Positions 25,617 through 36,909 of a stretch of DNA of 64,000 bases are shown here, in pieces. Within the stretch, counting starts at the first letter, position 1. Every line of letters starts with the position of its first letter. The stretch lies in the NCBI GenBank assembly GCA_013368315.1, contig JAACJM010000081.1:124001-188000 (forward strand), in the 5' to 3' direction. The notes under the pieces were generated by a model. The model saw only the letters and a list, made by a program, of their open reading frames with translations. It was not told the DNA's origin and searched no databases. Made by a program: the position numbers and the translations under genes. This DNA is from Tetrapyrgos nigripes. Lineage: Eukaryota; Basidiomycota; Agaricomycetes; Agaricales; Campanellaceae.

Positions 25617-25700
25617 GTGGATTACTTATTGAATGACTTGTTGTATGGTCAGTGTAATACCTCTGTATGGCAGATGATTTACAGGGATTTGCCTCCAGTG
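25617..25700 (-). repeat. Right terminal inverted repeat of the 14.5 kb element
   Basis: Reverse complement of the left terminal repeat with 82 of 84 positions identical. Ends ...GATTTGCCTCCAGTG, followed by the TCA duplication at 25701-25703. The minisatellite abuts its inner edge directly. Confidence 0.92.
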
Positions 25701-26178
25701 TCACGACCCAGGCCACCACCGTCGGCGTCCCGCAGACTGTCACTCCCACTTCTACAGTCACTGTTCCCGCAGGAACCGTGACCTCCACCATCACCGAAAC
25801 CTCCTCCGCGTCCATCACCACAACGGCAACTGACACTGTTACGACTACCCAGACCACCCATACAACAGCAAGCACTACCGTGCAGACAATGACAACGGTC
25901 ACAACAAGCCAGTTTTGCGTACCAGTTCACCAATCCCCAGCCGGGTACTTTCCCTGGTTGCAGTTATGGCACCTACTACAACGACTACGCACTCACCAAT
26001 GACCCCGGACCAAACAATGACTACGCTGGAGCTATCGACACCTGTTTGTCGTCGTACTATACTGTGTAACTGCGTTCGTCTTCCTCCAGTCGGGCACACT
26101 CACTTGCTACACTGTTCAGTTTTTGCATTGTATGAACCCACTGATTTTTCGGCGGGGTCCAGTATAATACCATCTTGA
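25701..26178 (+). pseudogene. 3' fragment of the broken Thr-rich secreted-protein gene
   Basis: Continues the 10846-11195 fragment after the transposon: VTTQATTVGVPQTVTPTSTV... through ...TTTQTTHTTASTTV, matching the intact gene's ATTVGVPQTVTPTTTVTVPAG region. Around 25905-25925 the frame shifts relative to the intact copy. In another frame the Cys-rich part reads YQFTNPQPGTFPGCSYGTYY and ...DYAGAIDTCLSSYY before a premature TAA near 26066, where bases have been lost compared with the intact TCLGSCYADRNTRGC segment. The end of the gene, ...TDFSAG.SIIPS then stop, is still recognisable at about 26140-26178. Confidence 0.85.
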
Positions 26179-26340
26179 AAAGTTCATTTACTACCTTACA
26201 TTTCTACTCAAGTTTACTCGACGCATTGTACACTTCTTCTTTGCCTCGTTTTCTTTGCCTCTCTGGTTGGCTAAATGATAGTCCGAGTGTTTACATTGTA
26301 TATCATTATATCTTGAGTATGACTAAAATGCCATTTCCTC
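26179..26340 (+). repeat. Inverted segmental duplication, left copy (part 2, 3' flank)
   Basis: The downstream flank stays similar to the reverse complement of 43450-43593, including GATAGTCCGAGTGTTTAC and TATATCT(T/C)GAGTATGACTA, and then diverges. This marks one border of the duplication. Confidence 0.75.
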
Positions 26341-28791
26341 TGTTACTTGAGATTAGAAAACAACGCAAATATGCTCAAGTGAAGCATATATTGCTGACTC
26401 TTCCAAAACACTAGAATATTGGAAAGTCCAATCATCGACGCTTCAGGCTTCAAGCCAACTTCAAGCACAACGATACGAGTAATAGTGTATTGTTTGACTA
26501 CCTACCAAGTACATGATGAGTCTATCTAAGGATAAGAAGTGTACTCTATCAAATATGACAGCTACTGTCTGCGATGAGCTAAACGCTAATGGAACCTTGT
26601 GCAACCGACCTATCAGCTGGCGTCAAAAAAAAAAACCCCCCGCAGTTCAGCTAGTGTTAAAAATCAGAGATGACACAAACATACTTGATTAATGATGGCT
26701 CAAGAACTATACGGAGAGCTTCAAGGGGTGAGGATTCAGATAGTACCACAAGGGTGACCTGGCAAGACAGCGAGTGAATCTCAGGGAAAGGGAAGGCAAC
26801 AGCAATAGCAACATACAACTAAAGGGAACTTCGAGTATATGCCATATTCTGTAGACAAATAAGCACGAGTATTAGCATTGATGACAAAGAGTAGGGCATA
26901 AGGCGCACCTGGGATAAGTCATTACGAGCAGGACCTTACAGAACCCTGCACAATAACACCGGAGAAGATACAAGGGTCAAAAAGCGGTAAAAAGGAAGGG
27001 TAGTACTTACCTTAAAGTAGAAACATCCAATGACCCTATTGTGAAACAGGCGGGTGCATGAGCGCTCATGGAGAATACAAAATGAAGTCAAAGCAGGGCT
27101 ACACAGGAAGATTGAGACTGGTCTTGATAAAGCACTGTGCTCATGCTGCCGATTGAAGGAGAAGTACTGGAGAGTGACCTGGAGAGTCTCGAAAACTTGC
27201 GACTCATGAGTGCCAGTGGAAAGAAAGTCAACATGGTCAAGTGACCGTTTGTTGATGACACGCTATAGCGGCAACTGTACAGTTCTTTGGCGGAGTTTCA
27301 ATTATTCTATTCGGAAGAAGTCCCAGCTTCCTTGTTCGGGTTAGGGTTAAATTACTTCGCAATCTGGCTCTATCCAGCGCTGTCCTCCGTCTGGCCCCCT
27401 GGGGAGGAGTTTATTACCCATGTGCACGCATTCGCTATGTATTCTTGTTTGCTCAACAGCTTTTTTTTTGTTACTTTTTAGTTGCTGAGTACTTGTCTAG
27501 GCTCTGACCTTTTATTGATATGCCCTAGTACATACCTTTGCCCTACTTTGCCTTGGTTTTTATGGTTGCTTGCCTCTATTATCTCAGTCAACACTAGCTT
27601 GGGCTATGTACAATTCTACCACTCGGATACTACCTCAATTTCGTTCATCACACCAATATACATTCTTTACACAACACTTGTTGATTTTTGATCATACTTT
27701 CGTGTGCATATCCATGACTTGTTTAGACAACATTGTGCATCTCTTATCCAACAGTGTACAATGAGGATGCAATAAGTGCATGGTTGTACAATAGAATACA
27801 GAAAGGATGCAACATGTGGTATAGATTATACATAATTATGCATTTTCATTCCCAAAATGCATGATTAGGCCTCTGAGCATTTCCCTGATGCAGCCCCTCT
27901 GGGGCAGCAAAGCCTGCTACCATTTTTGCCGGTCTGCTTAGTTGTGTACATTTGCCATTGCGATACAATCCTAGTTAATGCTATAAGCAATACTGAAAAG
28001 TAAACAACACAAGGGGGTGGCAGCCAAAATTTTTTGTGGCCTACCCAGACCCCCCCTCCCCCCTTCCATATATAGTATATCTGTCAGATAAGATTAGATA
28101 AACTGTAAGATAAGACAAGATAATGCTACCCATCCTCTACCGACTAGACCCTTCATCTTTTGTGAGCCATTTCTTGACAAGAGTCACACTTCCAATTGAT
28201 GCCGCGTTCTGCTGCGCTAACACTCAGTATAAACCATCAAGTCCATAATTCCCTTGCCTTGCCCAACCTTTCTTCAAGCCATCTCCGCAACTCTCCCCAT
28301 AACCAAACACGCCATGCATCATCTTGTTCAATATATTCTCCGAATTGTCTTCCGACTCCATTCCCAGTGCTATCAATGCCTCTGGATCGCATGCAAAGTC
28401 TCGGAAAGGATGGGATTCACTTTGAATTCACTGGGATGAAGCACTGTATCCGGGATACATGATGTGTGCTTCCACAAGCGCTCCAGAAGATTTTCAGTGT
28501 CAGCGCAGATGGAAATGTGCTTTGATGTTTGCTGGAATGTCTGGTCTCAGCTTGGAGAATCACTTGGGGCAGAATGTACAGTGGGAATGGAAGGAACAAT
28601 GGGAGGAGGTGCAGAGACCGTTGATGGGTTGAGTACCAGTTTTTTAGTGAGCCAGTTTGTTATAGACTGGTTGGGCTTCGTCATTGGGACTGGCCAGAGC
28701 AATTCTTCTCGTTGGTTGGCTTAATTAACTGACATTTATTCACCTCTGTTGATGTTGATCAGCACCTCATAGGACGTTCTGAGACACTCAG
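26341..28791. other. No supported gene
   Basis: Short unconnected ORFs only. There is a homopolymer-like run of A then C near 26626-26641 and a C-rich tract near 28050-28065. A similar C-rich tract, also following an AAAATTTTTTG-like word, recurs at about 29255-29300, hinting at another dispersed repeat. Confidence 0.45.
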
Positions 28792-29237
28792 TGTCATGAA
28801 TCCCTTCCTGTCTTCACTTCCAGACCCTGTCCTACATTCCTTCTACTTCCTTTGTTCTAGATCTCGTCTCCTGGTACCTATGACTTCTATCTTCTTTGAT
28901 ACATCATTTATCTGACTGACAGATCATATCTGCTTCTATGGCACATATTGACATCACTTAGACACCTGATCATCATCCTATGATAGCTTCCCTTCGTACC
29001 TGCTGATCTAGCTTCGTACTTTCATATATTTACTATAGGGCTTCATAGATAGGTCTCCAGTCTGTCCACTTCTGTCCCTCTGATCCATACTGCTCAGCAT
29101 TGTCCTCAGTACTATGTAGACTCTGGCCCAGTACTGGCTTACTCACTTATACCATCTATTTGCCTTGTTCCTTCATCTTTGGCTCCTGTGTGGTGGCCTG
29201 AGAGGCATCCAGTCCCTATCTGAACCTGTTCTTGACA
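28792..29237 (+). mobile_element. Solo LTR with 5 bp target duplication CTCAG
   Basis: 446 bp beginning TGTCATGAATCCC and ending GTTCTTGACA, i.e. TG...CA boundaries with the short inverted TGTCA/TGACA typical of LTRs. It is flanked by CTCAG at 28787-28791 and 29238-29242. A related copy lies inverted at 33900-34347. No gag, pol or primer-binding sequence adjoins it, so it is best read as a solo LTR left by recombination between the two LTRs of a retrotransposon. Confidence 0.88.
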
Positions 29238-29939
29238 CTCAGTCCAAGGTTGTCAAAAAAAGTTTTGGCCAGACCATAGACCCCCCTCTCCCCCCACCCC
29301 CTATTCCAGATATTCAGTCTCCCACCCCCTTGAAACAACATCTGCTGAAACTAAATAGCTAGTGTGGCCTTCACTTGACCCACTTGCACCGTGGTATGTG
29401 AAGGCTCCCATTCCTTCAGAATGCTATGTGTGGTCACTATTTCTAATTTCTTCAAACACCTAGCAAAAACAAGGGTAATTGTTGGTGCCATCATTAGGCC
29501 CTGTTTCCGACAGGAAGGTGATCGACTATGATAGTGTGGCAGAAACCCAAAAAGGAAACTGCATGTGACGAGCAGAAAATTGGTGCAAAACAAGCCACTC
29601 AAGATTTGGGGAGCATTTGGGTGTTAAGACCCTCTACCTAACAGTAGCGGGAATATTTTGTATCACTATTTTGGGGTGTGCCATTGACAACAGCTCAGTC
29701 CTGGTTCATAAGCAGCTAAATTACCTATGAAAGGGGTGTGGGCCATCACTGAGGCATAGCAAGATCGGTTATAAGAACGAGTCCCTTAAAAGAGCCTCAT
29801 AATTTGCAAAATCATTCGAATAACCAAATGCCACCAGCAAGATTCACATTGGTGGAATATGTCTATCTGCCACAACAGGTATAGGGTATAGGCTTCATGG
29901 TTTTTCATGCCGTTATCTTTTTCTGAGATCAAAATTTCA

Positions 29940-30600
29940 GTGAGCTGTGCAGTTCAGCTATTCTATGCCTATCAAATCTATGTCATGTCTTCCTCGATGA
30001 TTCTGCCCAGAATGATTAGTGCAGTAAGTATACATACCAGTGCTCCTGATTGAAAGTTCATATGCTGATTGTGACTCCCAGCTTGTAGTGACACAGGCAA
30101 TAGCTTCGTTCATATAAACCATTCAAGCAGCCACAATCGAAAACTACTATTCAATTCGTATCAAAGGATATTGGGAATTTATGATCTGGCTTATTGGCAG
30201 CACAACTTGCAACCTAATTATTGCCGCTGTGATGACATTCTATGTATGTTCATACCTTAGCAGTTGAGTGTTCTAAACTAAAACCGAATATAGCTATCTA
30301 GATTGAGCTCTGCCACGAAAAGAAGGCACTCCTCATTTCAAAGATTAATGTTCATGATGATCAAAATTCGAGTGGTCCTAGGTGAGCAGCAGTTGTTTCA
30401 TTTGATGGAATCACTGGAAGCTCTACTTACTTTGTCACTTCTACAGTCTAGCAATGTTCACCACTGCGGGTGCCATTCTCTTTATCTCAATGGCAAATAG
30501 AAGCACTTTCTTCCAAATCCCTGTCAAATGCCTAGGGAAATTATATCTGATTGCAGTTCTGAATAGCAGAATGCAAATTCAGGGTGGGAGGGAGCATCAA
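29940..30600 (+). pseudogene. DUF6534-like fungal membrane protein, decayed
   Basis: Exon-like blocks in order: after CAAAATTTCAG, SCAVQLFYAYQIYVMSSSMI... (about 29942-30023); intron GTAAGTATAC...CTCCCAG; then LVVTQAIASFI, an in-frame TAA (30117-30119), and TIQAATIENYYS... to WEFMIWLIGSTTCNLIIAAV MTFYV; intron GTATGTTCAT...TATAG; LSRLSSATKRRHSS...IKIRVVL; intron GTGAGCAG...CTACAG; LAMFTTAGAILFISM... and LGKLYLIAVLNSRMQI. The FYAYQIYV, WL.GS..C..IIA..MT.Y and LLNSR-like motifs in this order are those I associate with DUF6534 seven-helix proteins of agaricomycetes (function unknown). The family's usual N-terminal helices are not found upstream, and the TAA argues for a pseudogene. Confidence 0.62.
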
Positions 30601-30609
30601 GCGAGGGTT

Positions 30610-31780
30610 TGAGGAGGGGCAGAGGGGATCCCAGATGAGTATTAGTGTGCATTTGGAGATTCCCGGTGCAAATGATTCTGAAGGATCTGGATCGGGAAAT
30701 AGTGGGAGCAACTATACTAATAGGAGAGTTTCCTGAAGGTACAATTCTAGGATACTTAATATTTAGAGAGATTACTGGTATGCGCCCACCCATCACAGCA
30801 AAAGACAGATCCAATTGTGGCACAGCTAGTGATTCAACAAGTATGATAGGTACATACATAGTTCATGAGCCATGATGCAGAGCCTCATTCAACTGGTGGT
30901 CACATTAACTGCTTTTCTTTGGTGTGTGGTACATCGGAGGGCGGCATATACTGTCGATGATTCTCGAGGAATCATTCCAGCAGTACTTCAATTGGACTTC
31001 CAAAGTGAACTTAACCCTTGAACCATGACTTATTGAAATGCTTGATGTCATCACCGCTGCTGAATAGGATGCCACTGGTATGAACAGAGAATGGAGACGC
31101 TAGCAAGAAAACTCCATTCCTCTCACCCAAAGACATGGGAATTTTTTAAAAAAGTACAGATCAACCAATTTCTATAACTTTTCAAAATCAATGGATCTTA
31201 CCATTGCGACATTCTAAAAATTCCTGCTACATTATCCATACAGATCCATAGCATATGAAGCTGATTTGAAGCTGACTACATGGGGACGCTGTACTCGTGG
31301 ACCTTGGTCCACACCACTTTCCTATTCCAGCAGTCACCATCAAGCGTCACCCACATCCAAGCTTGGCATGCACACTATCACTCCTTTTATTCATACCACA
31401 ATATATGCATTGGAATCTCAAAATATAGGATATGTGCATAGCTATGTACATATGTAGCAATGTTGACCAATCTGATCACCCTCCTACGTGTGTGTTGAAT
31501 GGTCTGCATGCACCCACCATTAGATGTTCATAGTAGAAGTTAAAGAAGCGGATATGGGAGGCAAAATAATGGTGATAGATAGAAAACGACAAGTGTTGTG
31601 ATGGAGCAGCATTTGCCTTGGGCCATAGCATATTGCAATAGGTGGCTGGTAACAGTGATGGTGACAGTGATAGGAGTAAATGTCCAACATTGAATCCAGA
31701 GTCTGTTTAAGACTGAGACTCTGGGACTCTGAAGGGAAGGAAGCAGACATCAAGATTGCGATTCACAGTTAGTTAGAAGG
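30610..31780. other. No supported gene
   Basis: Short ORFs on both strands without recognisable features. The first part may be the decayed C-terminal tail of the DUF6534-like gene: one frame is Ser/Gly/Asn-rich, as in such tails. Confidence 0.4.
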
Positions 31781-31791
31781 TGTACCATGGC

Positions 31792-32302
31792 TAGTGTTGT
31801 GCTGACTCGACTTTGGTTCACTCCAGCTCGACTCTCAATGGCTTGATTACATTATTGCGATGACTCAGCTCTGGAGTCGTAAATAACTCACTCACTCTGG
31901 CTCCAGTCAACCTGAGTCAACTTCAATTGTGTATATATTGTACTGTATGTATCTCTGTATGCCAATACATTATGTGACTAAAGACATTCAAGTGGCACTC
32001 TTAATACAATATTGATGCCAACCACCATTTTCTCAAAACCTCAAATGTTAGATGCTCCTTTGTCCTACAATTGCTTCCACTTCTACATTCTACAGTATTC
32101 CACAATCTGAGCATTGATTTCAGAGCCTTAGGACTCTTTTACATGCTCTCCCCATTGACACTAGAATAAACACAGCTAGAGTTGCAAGTGAGCCACAGCC
32201 GAGTCACACTGAGTCGGCTAATGCTGTATTGACTCAACTCAACTACAAATTGGCTCAACTCACTGACTTAGCTGGAGTTGAGTTGAGTCATGTCCAACAC
32301 TA
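31792..32302. mobile_element. 511 bp hAT-type MITE with perfect 8 bp duplication
   Basis: Ends are inverted: TAGTGTTGTGCTGACTCGAC on the left and, read from the right end, TAGTGTTGGACATGACTCAA. The 8 bp ACCATGGC occurs directly before (31784-31791) and after (32303-32310). The interior is rich in GACTCAACT and GAGTCA words in both orientations and has no coding capacity. Length, TAGTG termini and an 8 bp duplication fit a hAT-derived miniature element. Confidence 0.88.
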
Positions 32303-32310
32303 ACCATGGC

Positions 32311-33595
32311 ACACAGATCACGCATATGGGAATTTAAGTAGCTTGAGCAAGACCAAGCCCGTTGAGGGCATTTAAGAGTGTGTAAAGGGGAAGAGATGGT
32401 GGAGACTGGATTGAGATGTGGACACTGCACAAGGATGACACATACATCAGAGTTTGATAACACAGGCCATGTGGATTTTTGTCAATTAAAAGTCAAACAC
32501 TCATCCTCGCACTTGATCCCATATGCTCAGCCTACCCTGTAGTGTCAAATAAGCTCAAGACATGCTTAGGATGGTATTCTAAAGCATCTTAAAAGAGCTA
32601 GCTGTCTATAACTATTGACCTAGGTGAGAATGAATAAAATCTCAACCTCCAAGTTGCCCGAGGTTCAACTTTATTCCAGGACATGACTTCTCATGCTTTT
32701 TCAGCTCATCCTCCCACTCTTTCTCTCAACTCTCATTGGTTCAACAGAATGAGTAGAGCTTTGGAAACATTTGGGATATGCTTTAGGCATGTTTACTCAT
32801 ATGCAGAATATTTTTCTGGCTGTATATGAGCTGAATGAGAAAGATATTTACATCTTGATACAAAATACTCAGAAAATGGTTGACCTGTGACATTCGTACT
32901 CAAATAGAGGTACCATCCCGTACCTGAAAATTGAACAAAAAATCCAAGAGGGTCAGTATTATAGCTTTAACTAATCATGGAGACTGTCAATTTCACTTGA
33001 CTGTATTTGAAGGTAGTCAGGGCATTTCTTATGCATCAAATTCTATTTCTTATCTTGAAGGCATACTAGATACATATTAGCTAATAGCTATGCACTACTC
33101 ACAGCTGGCAGTAAGGACATACTGTGGTCCATGTATCTATCTATGGAGATCAATTCAGACTTGCAATGCTATGCCATCATGCTATGTCAACTCATGTTCA
33201 ACTTTCTGCAGATGCAGAGAAGATTATTGGCTCAGGGACCTCAGAGAATGCCTCACTGTAATATGCTCTTTGACTCAAGACAGCATGGTCACAGTCCTGT
33301 ATTACAGTACCTGTACATGTACAGACACAGTTGAGAGCCCTAACAAGCTTGAGTGTGTCTGGATCTAACTAGCTTGGACATGGACAGTATAGCCAATAGA
33401 CATGATGTACCAGCATGTTCTGCATAACCTTGTGTGCCACCCTTTGAGCTTGAAGTTATGAGTGATTTTGGTTGACTAGTATTTGAAGATGATCATGATT
33501 CATGGAGGCAAACCAAGTGACTTCCTTGACTAGTTAGAACTGAGCATTTTTTGGTGAAAGTGCTAATAACCAGAAAGACCTATTTGAAAGCACAG
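32311..33595. other. No supported gene
   Basis: No recognisable coding or RNA feature. An open stretch around 33131-33334 (LMFNFLQMQRRLLAQG...) has protein-like composition, but I cannot assign it. Confidence 0.4.
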
Positions 33596-33599
33596 ATAG

Positions 33600-33751
33600 A
33601 TCACAACATTGAAGAACACTAAGAGATGGGTTACACAGGCCTTGCTGAGTCCAGACTCCCCACACCCTGACCATGATGGCAATACAAGTGTTAAGCTGGA
33701 TGAGTACACTGTGATTGGTGATATCACTAAAGGCACCTTTGGAATTGTGAA
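33600..33751 (+). pseudogene. Orphan exon with a protein-kinase glycine-rich loop
   Basis: Bounded by an AG at 33599 and a GTGAGT donor at 33752. It reads ITTLKNTKRWVTQALLSPD..., then LDEYTVIGDITKGTFGIVK up to the splice site. The pattern Y-x-V-I-G-x-I-x-x-G-T-F-G-x-V-K is the first subdomain of a Ser/Thr kinase, and the wording is closest to what I know of fungal Snf1/AMPK-type kinases (..GEIAEGTFGKVK..). No following kinase exons (VAIK lysine, HRD, DFG) can be found. A solo LTR begins 149 bp downstream, so this is likely a stranded 5' fragment. Snf1 is a guess; the kinase character is fairly likely. Confidence 0.5.
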
Positions 33752-33899
33752 GTGAGTGGTCTTTCCCCTTCCCAGTCTTCTTTGAAGAGAAACCAAGACC
33801 AAGACCACCCTTCCCTGTCACAATCACATGCTGACTGAACAACATCATACTACCCCCACAACCATGCCTCTGTGCACTCTCACTCCCACCAACACTCAC

Positions 33900-34347
33900 T
33901 GTCAAGAACAGGTTCAGATAGGGACTGGATGCCTCTCAGGCCACCACACAGAAGCCAAAGATGAAGGAGCAAGGCAACTAGATGGTATAAGCAAGTAAGC
34001 CAGTACTGGGCCAGAGTCTACATAGTACTGAGGACAATGCTGAGCAGTATGGATCAGAGGGACAGAAGTGGACAGACTAGAGAACCTATCTACAAAGCCA
34101 TGTAGTAAATATACAAAAGTGCGAAGCTAGATCAGCAGGTATCTGATGGAGACAACCATAGGATGATAGTCATGTGTCTAAGTGATGTCAATATGTGCAG
34201 TAGAAGCAGATATGATCTGTCAGTCAGATAAATGATGTATCAAAGAAGATAGAAGCCATAGGTACCAGGAGACGAGATCTAGAACAAAAGAAGTAGAAGG
34301 AATGTAGGACAGGGTCTGGAAGCGAAGACAGGAAGGGATTCATGACA
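33900..34347 (-). mobile_element. Solo LTR (same family, inverted) with 5 bp duplication CTCAC
   Basis: 448 bp; in the plus direction it starts TGTCAAGAACAGG and ends ATTCATGACA, the reverse complement of the family at 28792-29237 with scattered differences. Flanked by CTCAC at 33895-33899 and 34348-34352. No internal retroelement sequence adjoins it. Confidence 0.88.
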
Positions 34348-34352
34348 CTCAC

Positions 34353-36470
34353 AAATCAAACCAACACCAACACAAGATGAAATGGCATTTCAGTATAAGG
34401 TCTCAGAGTCCACCTATGGAGATTATGTTGGAGATTTACAAGACTTTGAAGGTGTTGGGTGGGTGAGTAGAGTGTTTTTGGTTCCTCGTTCTTTGTCTTT
34501 TTTTTTTTTGGGTTTTTGGCAGTTTTGTGGGTTGCAGTGATACAGCAGGTAAACCCCTGGCCATGCACTGCATTATTTTGCACACTTCTAATTGAAGTAG
34601 TGCAACTCACTATATACACAATCAAACCTATGAATCATCTAGCTTGTCCACTAGAGTGACTCACAAATGGGTATCTTTTAAGATGAAAGCTTTCATTTAG
34701 TTCAATCTCAAGAGTTCTGTCATAAATGCAGTTGGTGACATGCTGGTCGAAGCACACTTGGACTTTACTATCCTTTGTTTGGGTGCAATTGCTATACAAA
34801 ACAGTTCATTTACCAGATTTATGACTTTGTTTCACTACTCTGATGAGAGATATCTTGTCTGGACTGTGGCTGCTGACATGTTCAATATGTAATATCAACC
34901 TCTGGACAACTATGACTACAGAGAGTGGGCATGCTCTTTGTGAGCAGTGTATTAAGGCTCCAGACTCCTACTTAGACTCAGCAATTCCTCAGTAAACTAC
35001 TATACAGTACTTAGCTAGTCATGTGGCTGACTATAAAAGTGCACTTCAATTACCTTATCATACAACAACCACTTGTAACCACCTTCATACAGATACAGTG
35101 CAATGGCAATACAAGTATTGTTCCTGTGGAAAGCAGTCGTCTACAGTTCATCTTCAGTGGGAGGTGTCATACCCCTTGAGCTGCTTAACTTCATCTTCTC
35201 AGTGCTCAGTCTTTTCATACCAAATGTTCCACTTGTTGTATTGCACAGTACCTTGCAGAGATGTACTAAGTCCTCTTTGATCTCAAGCCAGTTGTGTTTT
35301 TCCTCTTTGATTAGTGCTCAGTTTGCACTTCAGAGGTAGCTGCACCCATTCAAGCAGTGTATTACCATTCTCTTCTGCCCACCCCAGTTTCATTTTGTAT
35401 TTGTTGGAGTATCACCACAACAGGGCACCCATACATAACCACCCTCCTCTCATTCTACCCTTCTCCTATGTCACATCCCTTTTACATCCTTTTACCCTTT
35501 GTCCTCCATCTGAACTAGTCTCTGTCCAGTTGAAGTGGTACTCCATTTCATCTTGACTTTGATTACACTTCTTTACTTCTTCCTTGAAGATTTGGTTCAT
35601 CTAGATCTATTGTGAGAGCTTTAGCATCTCCCTACCCCTGAACTATACACCTCATCTTGAGTGGAAGGTAGTTGTTGGTTGAGTCATTTTGCCTTTGATC
35701 CCACACTCAGTGTCTCAGTGGGTTGGGGAGTTTAGGAGAGTTTGGTCAATTTGGGGATGGGTTTGCAAGTTTGGGGGTTTGGGGGTGGTTGACTACAGGA
35801 AAGTCTTCAGAAGTTGCTGTCCCCCACTGCAGCAAAAGACCTGGACCTATTACTGAAGAGTATTCTGGCCCCTGGCTGCTCAGAACTCACCAGGGCATGT
35901 AAAATACCTATTAACAAACTTTTGCCAGCTCAGGATCTCTAAAGTAACTCAAAATCACATCAAACTTTGAAGCTGCTGGTCATGTGAATTTCCTTTTAAG
36001 GATTTATGACTAATAAGCTGCTGACAGCTAAAATTGACACAGCTACTACAGGACTAGGAAATTACATGCTAGACTAGAGAGTTTGAAGTAGTACCATGCC
36101 ATATGTTGGCCACAAGCTTTGAGATGAGAGTGGAATGAGAGGAAGAAGGGAAAGCCAACTGGCACTGATGAGTCAATGATCTGGGGCCAGAAGTAATTTG
36201 ATCAGCATTTATTAGACTGCATCAATTCCTCATATTGGCCTCATATCTACCCTCCTAGTTACCAGTTATTAACAGGTTATAACAGTATTTAATTGTATTT
36301 GGTTGGAGCCTTAGACAATATACAAGATGTTGTATATGTAGTCTGGTGATCCATGCTAGTGTGCTATTATGTAAGTACTTAAGGGATATTCCCACATTTG
36401 GTTCCCTTAACTTTTCACCTGTACAAAGGAACAACAGTTCATATACTCTTGAAGAAGTCATTAGTAACAC
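34353..36470. other. No supported gene
   Basis: AT-moderate sequence with short ORFs. Includes a T-rich run near 34498-34512. I see no repeat boundary, splice-coherent coding signal or RNA gene. Confidence 0.45.
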
Positions 36471-36472
36471 TA

Positions 36473-36570
36473 CAGTGACTGACAAAATTGATGTCACCCC
36501 TGTGACCAGATTCAATTCAAAAACTCAATTTGATCTGGTCATGGGGTGACATCAGTTTTGTCAGTCACTG
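36473..36570. mobile_element. 98 bp palindromic TA-flanked MITE (Tc1/mariner type)
   Basis: The left arm starts CAGTGACTGACAAAATTGAT and the right arm, read inward from its end, starts CAGTGACTGACAAAACTGAT. The two ~45 bp arms pair almost fully around a short AAAACTC-like loop. TA dinucleotides at 36471-36472 and 36571-36572 are the expected Tc1/mariner target duplication. It could fold into one long hairpin. Confidence 0.87.
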
Positions 36571-36909
36571 TATCCATTAATCTGTCTACCAAAAATCCCA
36601 GTGGAAAATAAAGCAGAACTCACATAAAGACCTTGCAAAGACCTGAAGTTCATTTCTGCGAGTACACAGCCACTTCTGCATCAGGCTTTGGGCCGCAAAT
36701 GTCTCTGCTGGACAATAGCACCTTCCACTGCAAATATCATTGTAAAAATATGTGCATACATTTTATTTAGTATCTAAGTACATACAAGAAAAAACGAAAC
36801 AATTTGGTGCAGAAACACCTGTGCCTTTGGTGTGCCGATGCTACTTATGTAATAACGTGCCGGCACAGTTTGCCCATTGAGATTGCCACAAGACTAAAAG
36901 CAGATAGAT

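Larger units (their letters stand above)
11199..25700. mobile_element. 14.5 kb CACTA-like non-autonomous transposon packed with minisatellite
   Basis: The first and last 84 bp are inverted repeats differing at 2 positions, with termini CACTGGAGG...CCTCCAGTG. The 3 bp TCA at 11196-11198 is repeated at 25701-25703. Deleting the element and one TCA restores CCATCACGACC, matching CTATCACGACC at the same place in the intact paralogue (near 44140), so the borders are fixed by three independent signs. CACT-starting termini with 2-3 bp duplications point to the CACTA/EnSpm group or its fungal relatives; the superfamily assignment is inference. No transposase-like protein is visible, so it would depend on a partner in trans. 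Inside are a duplicated subterminal segment (11205-11545) and then the 22 bp array to the right inverted repeat. Confidence 0.85.

Noticed and set aside
11609..25632. Giant ORFs (up to ~1370 codons) on both strands
   Set aside because: They are translations of a stop-free 22 bp repeat, which repeats every 22 residues in all frames. They overlap on both strands and lack start context, introns or conserved domains.
28792..34347. The two LTRs as ends of one retrotransposon
   Set aside because: They are inverted relative to each other and each has its own target duplication, so they are separate insertions.
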